Assembly (NCBI GenBank): GCA_012656075.1
Contig: JAAKBF010000048.1
Span: 372,001 to 436,000, forward strand
Direction: 5' to 3'
Source: Phytophthora hibernalis
Taxonomy: Eukaryota; Oomycota; Peronosporomycetes; Peronosporales; Peronosporaceae
DNA: 64,000 nt
Under the pieces are notes generated by a model. The model saw nothing but the letters and a program-made list of their open reading frames with translations, searched no databases and was not told the DNA's origin. The position numbers were made by a program, and so were the translations under genes. Below, in pieces: positions 31,868-42,376 of this stretch (the first letter of the stretch is position 1; the number at the start of each line of letters is the position of its first letter).

Positions 31868-33092
31868 TACATGTATCCCGACGGTACAGCTATACTCATC
31901 TCACGGGGCCGGGTCAGCAGCAGTAAGGGCGTGCCGCCGCGTTAGGATCGCGTCCGTAGCAAGCCCGAGGGAGGGGGCAAGGCCGCGCGGTATTTATTAG
32001 CACATCGGCAACGTATGTGCCCATACGCTGCCAGCAACTCGCCCCATGTGAAGCGATATATTATCTATTAAGACCTACGCTATCGTAACACAGACATTCC
32101 ATACACATGCGCACGCTCATTCGGTCCTCAGGAAGCTTCTATCCGTCCCACCGACCCGCAACACGCATCCCTCAATGTTTCACCAACCGCGCAAAATCCA
32201 AAATGAGGAAATGGACGGCGGATAGAAGACGTACTTAAGAGAGTGCACACAGTAGCTTCAGAAATGTCAAAAATTTGAAAAGGGTCAAATGTGCTGCAGC
32301 ACATTTAACTGCCTGTCGTGCTGTCGTTGTTAAATGTGCAGTAATGACTTCCACCAAATGCGCCGGAAATACTGTTTGGACAGAGACTATTTATACAAAC
32401 TGAGGAACGGATGTCATCTAGTTATAAATCATAGTAGTCGGAGATGCCGGAAGGGAAACTACACCCGAGCCTCACCCTTGAAAACCCTGAGAGCGATGAC
32501 ACAACCCTAAGCCGAGCAAGTTGTGACCCTGCTTGGTCCTGGTTTAAGCCCGCGTGCTGCGCACACGGATCTTTAAACCACAGGCGTTGTTTCGGCTTGC
32601 CGAGCGAGTTGAGATTCACCCCCTCCTCAATTTTGTAGTAGAAAAGCGCCAACAAAAAGCCCACATACAAAACTAAGTGAATCCAGTTTGTAATAATAGT
32701 CACTTTCCTACTGTTTGTAGAGTGTGCACGCTGCCAACCATTTTGCTGCCCATGCTGAAGTTGCCATACCATAAAATATTCGACCTCCGACCGGCAACCT
32801 CCGACCCGAGCCAAATATCAAAAGTTGTGTGGACACACCAATATATGATTTTGTAAAAAGTCGTAAAAAGATAATTACGTAATATTGAAATGAATGGCAG
32901 CGCACAACGCGCAAACGTTCCTGCCAACCAGTACCAAAGTCACCACTCTCCTGGGCAGGAGGGTGAGTTGAGGGAGCCGTGCCGAGCATCGGTGCGGCTA
33001 AGAGGTGTTGTCGCTTCCACGAAGAACTGTGTGGAGTTAATTCCCCTTTTGGCACTTCAACGAGTATCCCTGCTATTGGTTGTGCTAACCCC
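31868..33092. other. Gene-poor region with palindromes
   Basis: No supported gene. It includes the perfect 20-bp palindrome AAATGTGCTGCAGCACATTT at 32287-32306 and TTAAATGTGCAGTAA at 32330-32344. A 130-codon minus-strand frame (32422-32814) has no recognisable domain. Confidence 0.45.
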
Positions 33093-33158
33093 ACCAAAGT
33101 AGCTCAGTGGTAGAGCTCCTGAAAAGGGTGGGTGTGGGTTCGATTCCCACCTTTGGTA
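33093..33158 (+). tRNA. tRNA-like sequence with shortened anticodon arm (SINE head or tRNA pseudogene)
   Basis: A perfect 7-bp acceptor stem (ACCAAAG/CTTTGGT), D stem GCTC/GAGC with loop AGTGGTA, and T stem GTGGG/CCCAC around TTCGATT. Pol III box A (TAGCTCAGTGG) and box B (GGTTCGATTCC) are good matches. Only 17 nt separate the D and T arms, where 22-23 are normal, so no standard 5-bp anticodon stem forms; TGAAAA near 33120 may be a relic of a Phe anticodon. tRNA-derived SINEs are known from Phytophthora. A degenerate tRNA or SINE head is more likely than a working tRNA. Confidence 0.55.
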
Positions 33159-33273
33159 TCCACTACGTTTTGCGCATTAACGAGTCCGCAAAACAAAGTT
33201 TGATAATTGTCGTGATCTGCTGGTTTTGGGAGCAGGCTGAAATCGGGGTAACGTACAGAGGGAGTAGTGGATA
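33157..33273. repeat. Inverted repeat after the tRNA-like sequence
   Basis: TATCCACTAC (33157-33166) and GTAGTGGATA (33264-33273) are reverse complements around about 97 bp. An inner stem GTTTTGCG/CGCAAAAC lies near 33167-33194. They may be ends of a small element attached to the tRNA-like head. Confidence 0.45.
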
Positions 33274-33378
33274 CGTGGGCTAGTGAATGTATTTTGGTAA
33301 TATATGCATCGTTGTATTAGTTCTAGACACTGCCAAAATGTTCAAGTAGTCTAGGCTAGCCTTTCGACACTAAGCGTG

Positions 33379-33745
33379 ATTTTTCGGCTATACACACAAA
33401 ATGTGTTCGTGTAACCACGACACGAAGGTGATCTTTCGGCTATTCTTGACATGTGTTTTCGGGTAAACTCGTCACTAAGACGTTTTTTCGGCTATTCTCG
33501 ACAAGTGTTTTCGGGTAAACACGACAATAAGATTGTTTTTCGGCTATTCACGACAAATGTTTTCCGGTAAATTCGACAATAAGGTTATTTTTCGGCGATT
33601 ACAGACAAGTGTTTTCGGGTAAACTCGACAATAAGATGGTTCTTCGGCTATTCCCGACAATTGTTTTTGGGCAAACTCGTCAAAAGGTGGGTTTCGGCTA
33701 TTCTCGACAAGTGTTTTCGTGTATACTCGACACTGAGCGGGAATC
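33379..33745 (+). repeat. 52-bp minisatellite, seven copies
   Basis: Seven diverged units start with TTTCGGCTATTC at about 33379, 33434, 33484, 33537, 33590, 33643 and 33693. Each continues with a GACAAGTGTTTTCGGGTAAA-like core and CTCGACAATAAG. Spacing is 49-55 bp. No coding sense; it looks like satellite or minisatellite DNA. Confidence 0.85.
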
Positions 33746-34117
33746 TGTTCTAAAACTGTGACATACACTTTTGCAAATGCGGAAGTGCTACGCTTCGGTG
33801 AATCTTCAACGTCATGCACGCGTAAATCAACATTTCGTTGGACACCAACCAAGTACTCAGCTGTGCCAACATGCTACTCGATGTTTTGCATATCGTTCAC
33901 ACACTGCACCGCCGCAGGGCGGCGACGCTTCTTCAGCGCCTGCGCGGGCGTCAACGCATACGTCTCCTGGGATTTACGCTTCATCTTTGCAAGACTGAGC
34001 GCATTCGTGGTCGCTACATCCGGTACGCTTGCCGCGGTCAGTCCACTCGAAGAATTGATGTGACACTGAGGACTCGGAGAACTCGGTGCGCTGTTTCGAC
34101 CACCGCGGTCAACAGCT
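33746..34117. other. No gene recognised
   Basis: A 101-codon plus-strand frame begins at 33758 but shows no domain and overlaps the end of the minisatellite. Nothing else supported. Confidence 0.35.
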
Positions 34118-34972
34118 TCATCCAGCCAAACGACGTGCCGCAGGTATTTGCACGCAGTGTGCGGGGATTGTCCTGCGGTCGTACATCTCCTTCATGACGG
34201 GGTTATCTCGACATACTTTCACCATGTTTGTACAAACCTTGTCATCCGCAGCTTTCACCCTCGACGCCATCTGCTGTGCGGCGTCGTCACTCTCCTGTGC
34301 GTCGTACATAAGCATCATCGTGGTGGCGGCCTTGAGCTACCGCACTACCTCGACGGTCAGATTAACGATGGTGTCGCGAGAGTGCGGAGAAACCACCGTA
34401 GCTGCTGCGCAGCCCATGCACTCGGCGACAGCGGCGGCGTGGAACACCGCCGCCGGCGCATTGTTCTCCTTCACCGCCCGTCCGATCGCGGTCAATTCGG
34501 CTGTGAGGGCCATTTGAACCAGTATGCCGCGGTTGAACTCAGCCTCGTTCACCGCAGCCGTCGTCCGGGCGTCCCACGTCAAAGCTGACGCCGGTTGGGT
34601 AGGAACTGAGGTGGTCCGGGGTACCGCAACTGCGTATTGGATCACCTCAGGTGTCTCCACCTGCACGACCCAGCGGTTTTGATAGTTGCGAGGGTCGACC
34701 CTACCGTCCTCGATGCCACCAGGAGCATCGTCGAGCGGGAATGTGTCGTCCAGGTTGCGCTGGATGTAGCTGGCGAGGGTCGCTGCGTTCAGAGCAGTCC
34801 AATGACAGCGGATCTTCTTACCCGCTCGGTTCCGGAGCCACTTGATGCTTGCGCGGTCCGTGCCGGGATTATCTTGGTCTACGCGCACACGGGCGAAGTT
34901 GGCAGCGGTTGTTGACACGATCGCTTGACCTTTGTCGGCTGCGAAAGCCCAGAATCCACGGTGGCACCGCAT
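34118..34972 (-). pseudogene. Unknown protein gene interrupted by an in-frame TAG
   Basis: From the ATG at 34972 (M-R-C-H-R-G-F-W) a 211-residue frame ends at a TAG at 34337-34339. The same frame then continues for 72 codons with protein-like composition (M-M-L-M-Y-D-A-Q-E-S-D-D-A-A-Q-Q-M-A-S-R-V) to a second stop at 34118. The N-terminal part has F-A-A-D-K-G-Q-A-I-V, W-L-R-N-R-A-G-K-K-I-R and A-A-T-L-A-S-Y-I-Q-R-N-L. The TAG is not at a homopolymer, unlike most breaks in the window, so it looks like a true nonsense change or the real end. Family not recognised. Confidence 0.45.
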
Positions 34973-35538
34973 GCTGCTGAAGTGATCTAATCGGTAAGTG
35001 TTTATATGTACTAGTAGGTAAATTTTAATGTCCCAAACAAACTCCAGAAGTGTCACACTTCTGCACCTACAGACTTCAGTATCTACACACTTCTGCATCT
35101 ACATAAATGCTGGTCGGATTGGTCGGATATGTTGAAAATATGCATGTGATACGCTCAACACTATGAATTTGTATTGAGATACACATATTTTTGGCTCCCC
35201 TCCGACCCGATACGTTGGAATGGCTGGTATAGAGGACCTACCTAACCCAATGCGCAACCATTGGTCGATATTACATGATTGTGTGTTTCTGATTGGCTAT
35301 TTATATCTTAGACTCAGTAATTGGCCATTAAAGTGCCACCATACACAATACAAAATCTAAGTTAGGTCGGATAAGTGATCCATAGCGGTCTCACTTGTGT
35401 AATTGGAAGTAAATGTGATGTGTCCCACAAAACGATACGTATAACACACCACACAAGGTTTTTCCAGCGAGGTTATTTCCGGCCGACCTTCTCCGCGGCA
35501 ACCAAGCAAGGCGAAGACTCGGGAGATCTCTGTGCAGC
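34973..35538. other. Intergenic region upstream of SF3B1
   Basis: A divergent promoter region. Contains three direct copies of ACACTTCTGCA/T near 35054, 35083 and 35092. No gene seen. Confidence 0.4.
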
Positions 35539-38500
35539 ATGGCGGAGCAGGACGAGAAGGTGGGCGTGGGGCTTTCCTCCACGGGACAGTTCGACCAGTA
35601 CATCTACGCGGCGTCAGGTGGCGAGCGCTTCGCCGGATACAGCGCGACGGTGACAGAGGAAGGCGACGACGCCGCCAATGCGGAAGACCATCACTCTCGC
35701 CGCAAACCCGCCATACAGGGCGGAGGGGATGGGCTCATCGACGAGAACTTCGACCCGTTCGCTGAGACCCGCGAGTCCAACGGCTCTGGACTCGTGAACA
35801 CGCGCATTGTGGACAGGGAGAACTCGTACCGTAAGAGGCGCTTCGAGCGCATGCTTTCGCCCGAGCGCGGCGATGCCTTCGCGGGCGAGACGCCGACACG
35901 AAGCTACAAGGAGATCATGCAGACGCAGCAGCTGCAGCAGGAGCGCGCCGAGGTGGTGCGCAAGATCCAACAGAAGCGCGAGGAGGAGGAGCAGCAGCAG
36001 CCAGATCAGCCGCAGGACGGGGACGTGACGCCCAAAAGACGCCGCAAACGCATGCGCTGGGACCAGGAGGCGCCACCTGCTGAGAAGACGGACGGGGAGA
36101 GCCAATCGGAGTGGGACACGGCCTCGGACAGCTCCGCGGCGGCTGCGACGCCCTCCAGGACGTCCTCGAGGTGGGATGCGACGCCTGTAGCGGCCACGCC
36201 AAGCAGGAAGAACCGATGGGACGAAACGCCCGTGGCCAGCACTCCAGGAGCCTCCAAATGGGACGCCACGCCCGTGAATTTGGGCGGCGTGACGCCGTCA
36301 GGCACCGGCAGACGCTCCCGCTGGGATGAGACCCCGTGTCGGGTCCGAGCGACATGGCGACACCCGGGAAAAGCGTGCAGATGACCCCCGGAGGATCTGT
36401 GGCCGCCGATATCATGAGCGGAGCATTGACGCCCGAGTTAGCACAGCGTATGCGCTGGGAACGAGAAATTGAAGAGCGCAACCGCCCGCTGATGGACGAG
36501 GAGCTGGACGCGCTGTTCCCGGCGACGGGGTATAAGATTCTGGACCCGCCGGCGTCGTACGTGCCTATCCGGACGCCATCGCGGAAGTTGCTGGCGACTC
36601 CGACGCCCATGGGCCAGACCCCGGGCTTTGCAATGCAGGCCACGCCGGCGCGTGAAGACTATGGAGTGCCCGTGGGCACGCCGTCGGGTAGTGATGGTAG
36701 CTTGATGCCGTTTATCAAGCCGGAGGACTACCAGTATTTTGGAAAGCTGATGGATGAGGTGAACGAGGAGGATCTGGACCCCGCGGCTGCCATGGAGCGC
36801 AAGATCATGCGCCTGTTGCTCAAGATTAAGAATGGTACCCCGCCGCAGCGAAAGACAGCACTACGACAGCTGACAGATAAGGCGCGGGAGTTCGGTGCCG
36901 GCGCGTTGTTTAACCAGATCTTGCCGTTGCTCATGGCACCCACGCTCGAAGACCAGGAGCGACATTTGCTGGTCAAGGTGATCGACCGTGTGCTGTATAA
37001 GCTGGATGATCTTGTTCGCCCTTACGTACACAAAATCTTGGTCGTGATCGAGCCGCTGCTAATTGATGAAGACTACTACGCCCGTGTTGAAGGTCGGGAG
37101 ATTATTTCGAACCTCGCCAAGGCTGCGGGTCTGGCAACTATGATTTCGACAATGCGCCCGGACATCGATATTGATGACGAGTACGTGCGTAACACAACTG
37201 CACGTGCCTTCGCTGTTGTTGCCTCGGCATTGGGCATTCCAGCTTTGCTGCCTTTCTTGAAGGCCGTGTGCCAGTCACGAAAGTCATGGCAAGCACGGCA
37301 CACAGGTATCAAGATTGTTCAGCAGGTCGCGATCCTTATGGGTTGCGCTGTGCTGCCGCACCTGAAGCATCTCGTGGAGATCATCGAGCACGGTCTGGAA
37401 GATGAGCAAAAGGTGCGCACGATCACAGCACTCGCTCTTGCTGCCCTCGCCGAGGCAGCACATCCGTACGGAATTGAGTCTTTTGACTCGGTGCTACGCC
37501 CTCTATGGCGCGGTACCCGCAAGCACCACGGCAAGGGCCTAGCAGCGTTTTTGAAGGCTATTGGCTTTATTATCCCTCTCATGGACGCTCAGTATGCAAA
37601 CTATTACACCGTTGAAGTGATGGAGATCTTGATTCGTGAGTTCCAGTCGCCTGATGAGGAAATGAAGAAAATTGTATTGAAGGTGGTGAAGCAATGTGTC
37701 TCTACTGACGGTGTTGAGGCTTCCTATGTAAAGGAAAAGATCTTGCCAGAGTTTTTCAGGCACTTTTGGGTTCGCCGTATGGCATTGGACCGCCGAAACT
37801 ACCGGCAATTGGTGGAGACAACGGTGGAGTTGGCAAACAACGTCGGTGCGAGCGAGATTATCTCGCGAGTAGTGGATGACCTGAAGGATGAAAGCGAGCC
37901 GTACCGTCGAATGGTGATGGAGGCGATCCAGAAAATCATCTCAAACTTGGGGGCCACGGATATTGGAACTGATCTCGAGGAGAAGCTTATTGATGGTATC
38001 CTATATGCTTTCCAGGAGCAAACGTCAGATGATACGCTAGTTATGTTGAATGGGTTCGGTATTGTTGTGAACGCGTTGGGGATTCGCGCAAAGAACTACC
38101 TTCCGCAGATTTGTGGTACCATCAAGTGGCGGTTGAACAACAAGCCGGCCAAGGTGCGCATGCAGGCGGCTGACCTGATCAACCGGATTGCAGTGGTCAT
38201 GAAGACTTGCGATCAGGAGCCACTCATGGGACACATGGGTGTTGTTCTGTACGAGTACCTTGGCGAGGAATACCCTGAGGTGCTGGGCAGCATCCTTGGT
38301 GCACTGAAAGCCATTGTAAATGTGATCGGCATGAACAAAATGACCCCGCCGATCAAGGATCTGTTGCCACGGCTCACTCCAATCCTGAAAAACCGTCACG
38401 AGAAAGTCCAAGAAAATGCTATCGGTAGGGCAGCTACACTTTTCTTCTCCATATTGTGAACGATACTAACTCTGTGTGTGCTTTGCTTTTTTGTTCTTAC

Positions 38501-39307
38501 AGACCTCGTTGGACGCATTGCCGACCGTGGTGCAGACCTGGTATCGGCCCGTGAATGGATGCGTATTTGTTTCGAGCTGCTGGACATGCTGAAAGCTCAC
38601 AAGAAGGGCATTCGCCGAGCTGCTGTGAATACGTTCGGCTACATTGCCAAGGCTATCGGTCCTCAGGATGTTCTGCACACACTGTTGAACAATCTGAAGG
38701 TGCAAGAACGACAGAACCGCGTGTGTACGACTGTAGCCATCGCTATCGTCGCTGAAACGTGTTCTCCGTTCACGGTCGTGCCGGCTCTCATGAACGAATA
38801 CCGCGTGCCAGAGTTGAATGTGCAGAATGGTGTGCTGAAGGCGTTTTCGTTCATGTTCGAGTACATCGGCGAAATGGGCAAGGATTACATCTACGCGGTG
38901 GCGCCGCTGCTGCAGGACGCCCTAATGGACCGCGACTTGGTGCATCGGCAGACGGCATGCACAACGGTGAAGCATCTGGCGCTGGGTGTGGCTGGACTTG
39001 GCTGTGAAGACGCACTGTTGCACCTTCTCAATTTCGTGTGGCCCAACATTTTCGAAACATCTCCGCACGTGATCAACGCCGTGTTCGAGGCTGTGGAAGG
39101 TTGTCGTGTGGCTCTGGGTCCGCACGTCATCCTGCAGTACGTGCTGCAGGGGCTGTTCCACCCTGCTCGTCGCGTGCGTGAGGTGTACTGGAAGATCTAC
39201 AACTCGCTGTACATGTACGCGCAGGACGGTCTCTCCCTGCATACCCGATGCTAGAGGACGACGGCGTGAACTCGTACAACCGCACGTACCTCGAGCTCTG
39301 CATCTAG
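35539..39307 (+). CDS. SF3B1: Splicing factor 3B subunit 1
   Basis: Core U2 snRNP protein that clamps the intron branch-site helix in the spliceosome. About 1,230 aa (human: 1,304) in two exons, 35539-38424 and 38503-39307. The N-terminus has repeated R/K-W-D-x-T-P-V motifs (residues 190-260) and a T-P-x-x-x-x-T-P region that binds p14 in other species. The rest is a HEAT superhelix with conserved stretches such as N-N-L-K-V-Q-E-R-Q-N-R-V-C-T-T-V-A-I-A and D-R-D-L-V-H-R-Q-T-A. Two frame breaks exist: CCCC near 36333 (D-E-T-P then V-S-G-P) and CCC near 39233 (D-G-L-S then P-A-Y-P-M-L-E-D-D). One added base at each gives the expected reading. A broken copy of an essential single-copy gene is implausible, so both are probably sequencing errors. 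Confidence 0.95.
38425..38502 (+). other. SF3B1 intron (78 bp)
   Basis: GT at 38425 and AG at 38501-38502. It contains a perfect TACTAAC branch site (38464-38470) and a T-rich tract before the 3' splice site. Removal joins A-I to D-L-V-G-R-I-A-D-R-G-A, as in SF3B1 of other eukaryotes. Confidence 0.92.
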
Positions 39308-39685
39308 GCACCGCCCCAAGCAACAAACAGCAGAAACCAAGCGAAGCGTAAAGGACGATTAGGCTAATATATTCGCGAAAGCTAAGAACCTGTCCAGTTA
39401 AAGCTCCTGTATGAATTTTTAATCTACGTCGCTGCCGTCCAAGCATCGCTCATCCATTCCAGGCTGCAAGAACTTTAATACATGTACAGTAACAGTTACC
39501 TGTAAATCTTCAGCCTGCACCGAATCAGCCAACCATCTGATTCTCCGAAGCGGCTTCCTGTACAAAAAAACAACATCCGGTTAGTCAGTCGCACATCAGG
39601 TGTCCGAAAAGTGCGTCACAAAGCTGGTCTCAGTCTCCAATTCGCCTCATTCGGCGCACGTCTCCCCGGACGTCCCTACTGTACT
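39308..39685. other. Intergenic region
   Basis: SF3B1 3' region and upstream region of the next gene. Holds a TACATGTA octamer (39479) and an initiator-like CTCATTCGGC at 39646, 40 bp before the ATG at 39686. Confidence 0.45.
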
Positions 39686-41550
39686 ATGCTGCGCAGTGTG
39701 TTTCTCCTGCTTCTCTCGCCGCTGACTGCAGCGCTGCAGCCGCGCGACTTCCGCGTGCCGCCCGTGGACTTCACGCAGCTCTCGAGCGCCGCCAACAACG
39801 CGCACAACTCGGACCTGCTCGCGAAACTGCAGCAGGACGGCATCGTGGCGCTGCAAAACGTGCCCAACTACGCCAATTTGCGCAAAGAATACCTGCGCAC
39901 AGCTGTAAATTGTGCCGTGCAAGCGCAGCACAAAGGCTCCGAGTTCCTGCTCCACCGTCAGCTAAGAGACGGCACTAACCGCTACACTGTGAGCCTCGAG
40001 TCCGGTCGCCAGATGAGCCAGACACTGCAGCAGAGCCAGGAGCTGCTGACCACGTGCCCCGAGTACGTGCAGATCCACGCAGCCTTCAGCGCCGCAGTGG
40101 AGCTGGCGGTGGCCAGTGTGGGCTCCGCAATGGACGCCACGCACAAGTTCCAAGTGATGGCGGAGCAAGGCGCCGTGGCTATGACGGCGAGGCAGCTCAT
40201 GGACGAGTCGGTGCATCTGGACCATTTCCACGCCTACGAAGCGCCCGCTGGCAGGAGGCTCGAGAATGATGTGGAGATCAACGTGAACGACATGTCGTTG
40301 GAGCTGCACACGGACAACGGACTCCTGATCGCCATGAGCGCTCCGGAGTATTTCCAGGTATCAAACTCTGGAGAGGTGATACATGAGGAGACACAGGGAC
40401 ATGACGCTGGGTTGTTCATTCAGACGGCAGATGGGAAAATTGTGCGACCCGTTTTGGAAGCCGACGAGCTCATTTTGATGCTCGGGTCGGGAATTGACGA
40501 CTGGATTAAGACCACGCCCCCGCTTCATGCGGTGCTGCATGGTATGCGTTATCCTCGCGCTGTTAGTGTGGTGGGCGGGGACGAGCAAGGCAACAAGTTG
40601 TTGCGGTCGTGGTTTGGCAAAATGATTTTGCTCGACGAGCACCAGGTCATGGATAACACTGGCATGACTTTTGGCCAGTATGCGAACCAGACTACGCGGT
40701 ATCTGGTACAACAAGATGCGGAAGGCCACGATACTTTCGGAGCTGTGGCTTGTCCCCGCAGCGGCATTTGGCAGCGTCGGACAACAGTTGTTCGCTCAAG
40801 ATCTGCTCCCTGAAGAGTTCGGCGAAGGAGTCGGATCTCACATATTCGTGCCAGATTACGTGCAATCACGACTCGACCAGCGACGCTGCGCTGTGTACGA
40901 AGTACTGCGACTGCAAGGACTCTACCAGCAGCGCGACTACATGCTGGATGCTGTGTGTGGAGAACTTCTCGTCGGATGTGTGTCCTGGTGAACAGGAGTG
41001 CAACAATGCCAGTACGGAAGATACATTGGCAATGACGTGCGTAGCTGGAACTGCCTCGCCTTCGGCTTCGACATCAGCACCTTCGACAACGGCACCTTCG
41101 ACAACGACACCTTCGACGACTTCGCCTTCAACGACACCCAGTACAGCGACCTCGACCCCGAACACGACAGCTCCAAGCGCGACGGCTCCGTCGTCTACAG
41201 CGGGTACGTTGACCTTATCTCCAGTTACTACTGCTCCAGCATCGACAGAGCCACCAGCCAGTGCTGCTCCACCAACGACGGGGTCTAACTCCATGTCATC
41301 TGCTGCTGAAAATGCAGGGTCTGTTTCTTCGACAACGAACGTTGGCGATGTGTCCACAGCTGCATCGGCTGCTGACGGTAGTTCGTCAACGATTACCGCT
41401 CCTTCAACCGCTGACGAAACTTCGTCCGCTTCTACGTCGGCATCGGCGTCTTCTGCTACCTCGTCATCTTCAGCTGCGAGTGTGATTCCTGTCGCAATTT
41501 TCGTGAATGGTGTTGCGGTGCTCGTGGCAGCATTTTTGTGCATTCAGTAA
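39686..41550 (+). CDS. Secreted 2OG-Fe(II)-oxygenase-like protein with Cys-rich, mucin-like, GPI-type tail
   Basis: About 621 aa if one C is added to the CCCC at 40755-40758. Signal peptide 1-17 (L-R-S-V-F-L-L-L-L-S-P-L-T-A-A). Residues 20-345 resemble a 2-oxoglutarate/Fe(II) oxygenase: L-E-L-H208-T-D210-N-G gives the H-x-D pair, and P-P-L-H281-A-V-L-H with R291 fits the distal His and 2OG-binding Arg. A region with about 12 Cys (355-450; C-S-L-K-I-C, C-x-x-x-C-D-C, V-C-P-G-E-Q-E-C-N) follows, then a Ser/Thr/Pro-rich stretch (460-595) suited to O-glycosylation, and a hydrophobic C-terminus (V-A-I-F-V-N-G-V-A-V-L-V-A-A-F-L) like a GPI signal. If the frame is really broken there are two separate genes. 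Role unknown; surface oxidation is an inference. Confidence 0.7.
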
Positions 41551-42376
41551 GCTTGATCAGCCATAGGCTGCTTGTATTTTGCATGAAGGTTCAGTTGGGT
41601 GAATTTATGTTATGTTCTTTTGATTTTTGCCTTGCATCACCTTTGTCTGACTCTTCTAACCAAGCGCAGCGAGAGGACCCGTTCGAGATGAACCAATTCT
41701 TGATCGCGGTCTCGCTGCTAAACGTGGATCTAAACAATCCAGATCTTCCGCGTCCAGGTGCGGTCGTCTCAATTTCTCCAATGAAGCTACGTCTCTATCG
41801 CAACTGCCCCCAAGTTGACGCCAAGCTCCACGGAATGACCACGATTAACGACACTCCATGAGGTCTTCACTGCTCGACAAGATGCACAGCCACTCTTGTC
41901 ACTACGCACACACGCACACCCATTCATTTAGCTCGTTCGAAGTCATGCAATGCAATCCACTAGCCAAACTCGCCATCACGGTCCACATCTGCCATTTCGT
42001 CACGAATCGACGTTACGCTGCTCATAGTATTAAGAACACCATGTCTGCAACAAACACCAAGCACATCTAGATCGCTACGACCATCAAAACTATGCGTGCA
42101 GTGCATTGGATCTCAAGTCTGCAAGAAACAATCTATGGTGATCTGCACAAATCGCATCGAGATCGCTACGACCATCAAAACTATGCGTGAAGTGGATATC
42201 AAGTCTGCAAGAAACAATCTATGGTGAGCTGCACAAATCGTTTCTTCATCGTTGGCTGCAAACGTAGTGAGCTTTCATGATGTCGCTTGCGACTCAGCAA
42301 ACTGATCGAACCTCGGCAACTGTTCGACCCGCACAAGCACTCAAAGCCCTAGTACAACAAGCATCCGTAGCATTTG
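41551..42376. other. Intergenic region with an 84-bp direct repeat
   Basis: No supported gene; a 107-codon frame at 41538-41861 has no recognisable domain. An 80-84-bp direct repeat lies at 42070-42153 and 42161-42240, starting GATCGCTACGACCATCAAAA. Confidence 0.5.

Noticed and set aside
33093..33158. Functional tRNA gene
   Set aside because: The region between D and T arms is about five bases too short for a normal anticodon arm; kept only as tRNA-like.
33379..33745. CRISPR array
   Set aside because: Units are contiguous and diverged with no constant repeat plus unique spacers, and the organism is a eukaryote.
40866..41543. 225-codon minus-strand frame
   Set aside because: Antisense to the Ser/Thr-rich stalk of the 2OG-mucin protein.
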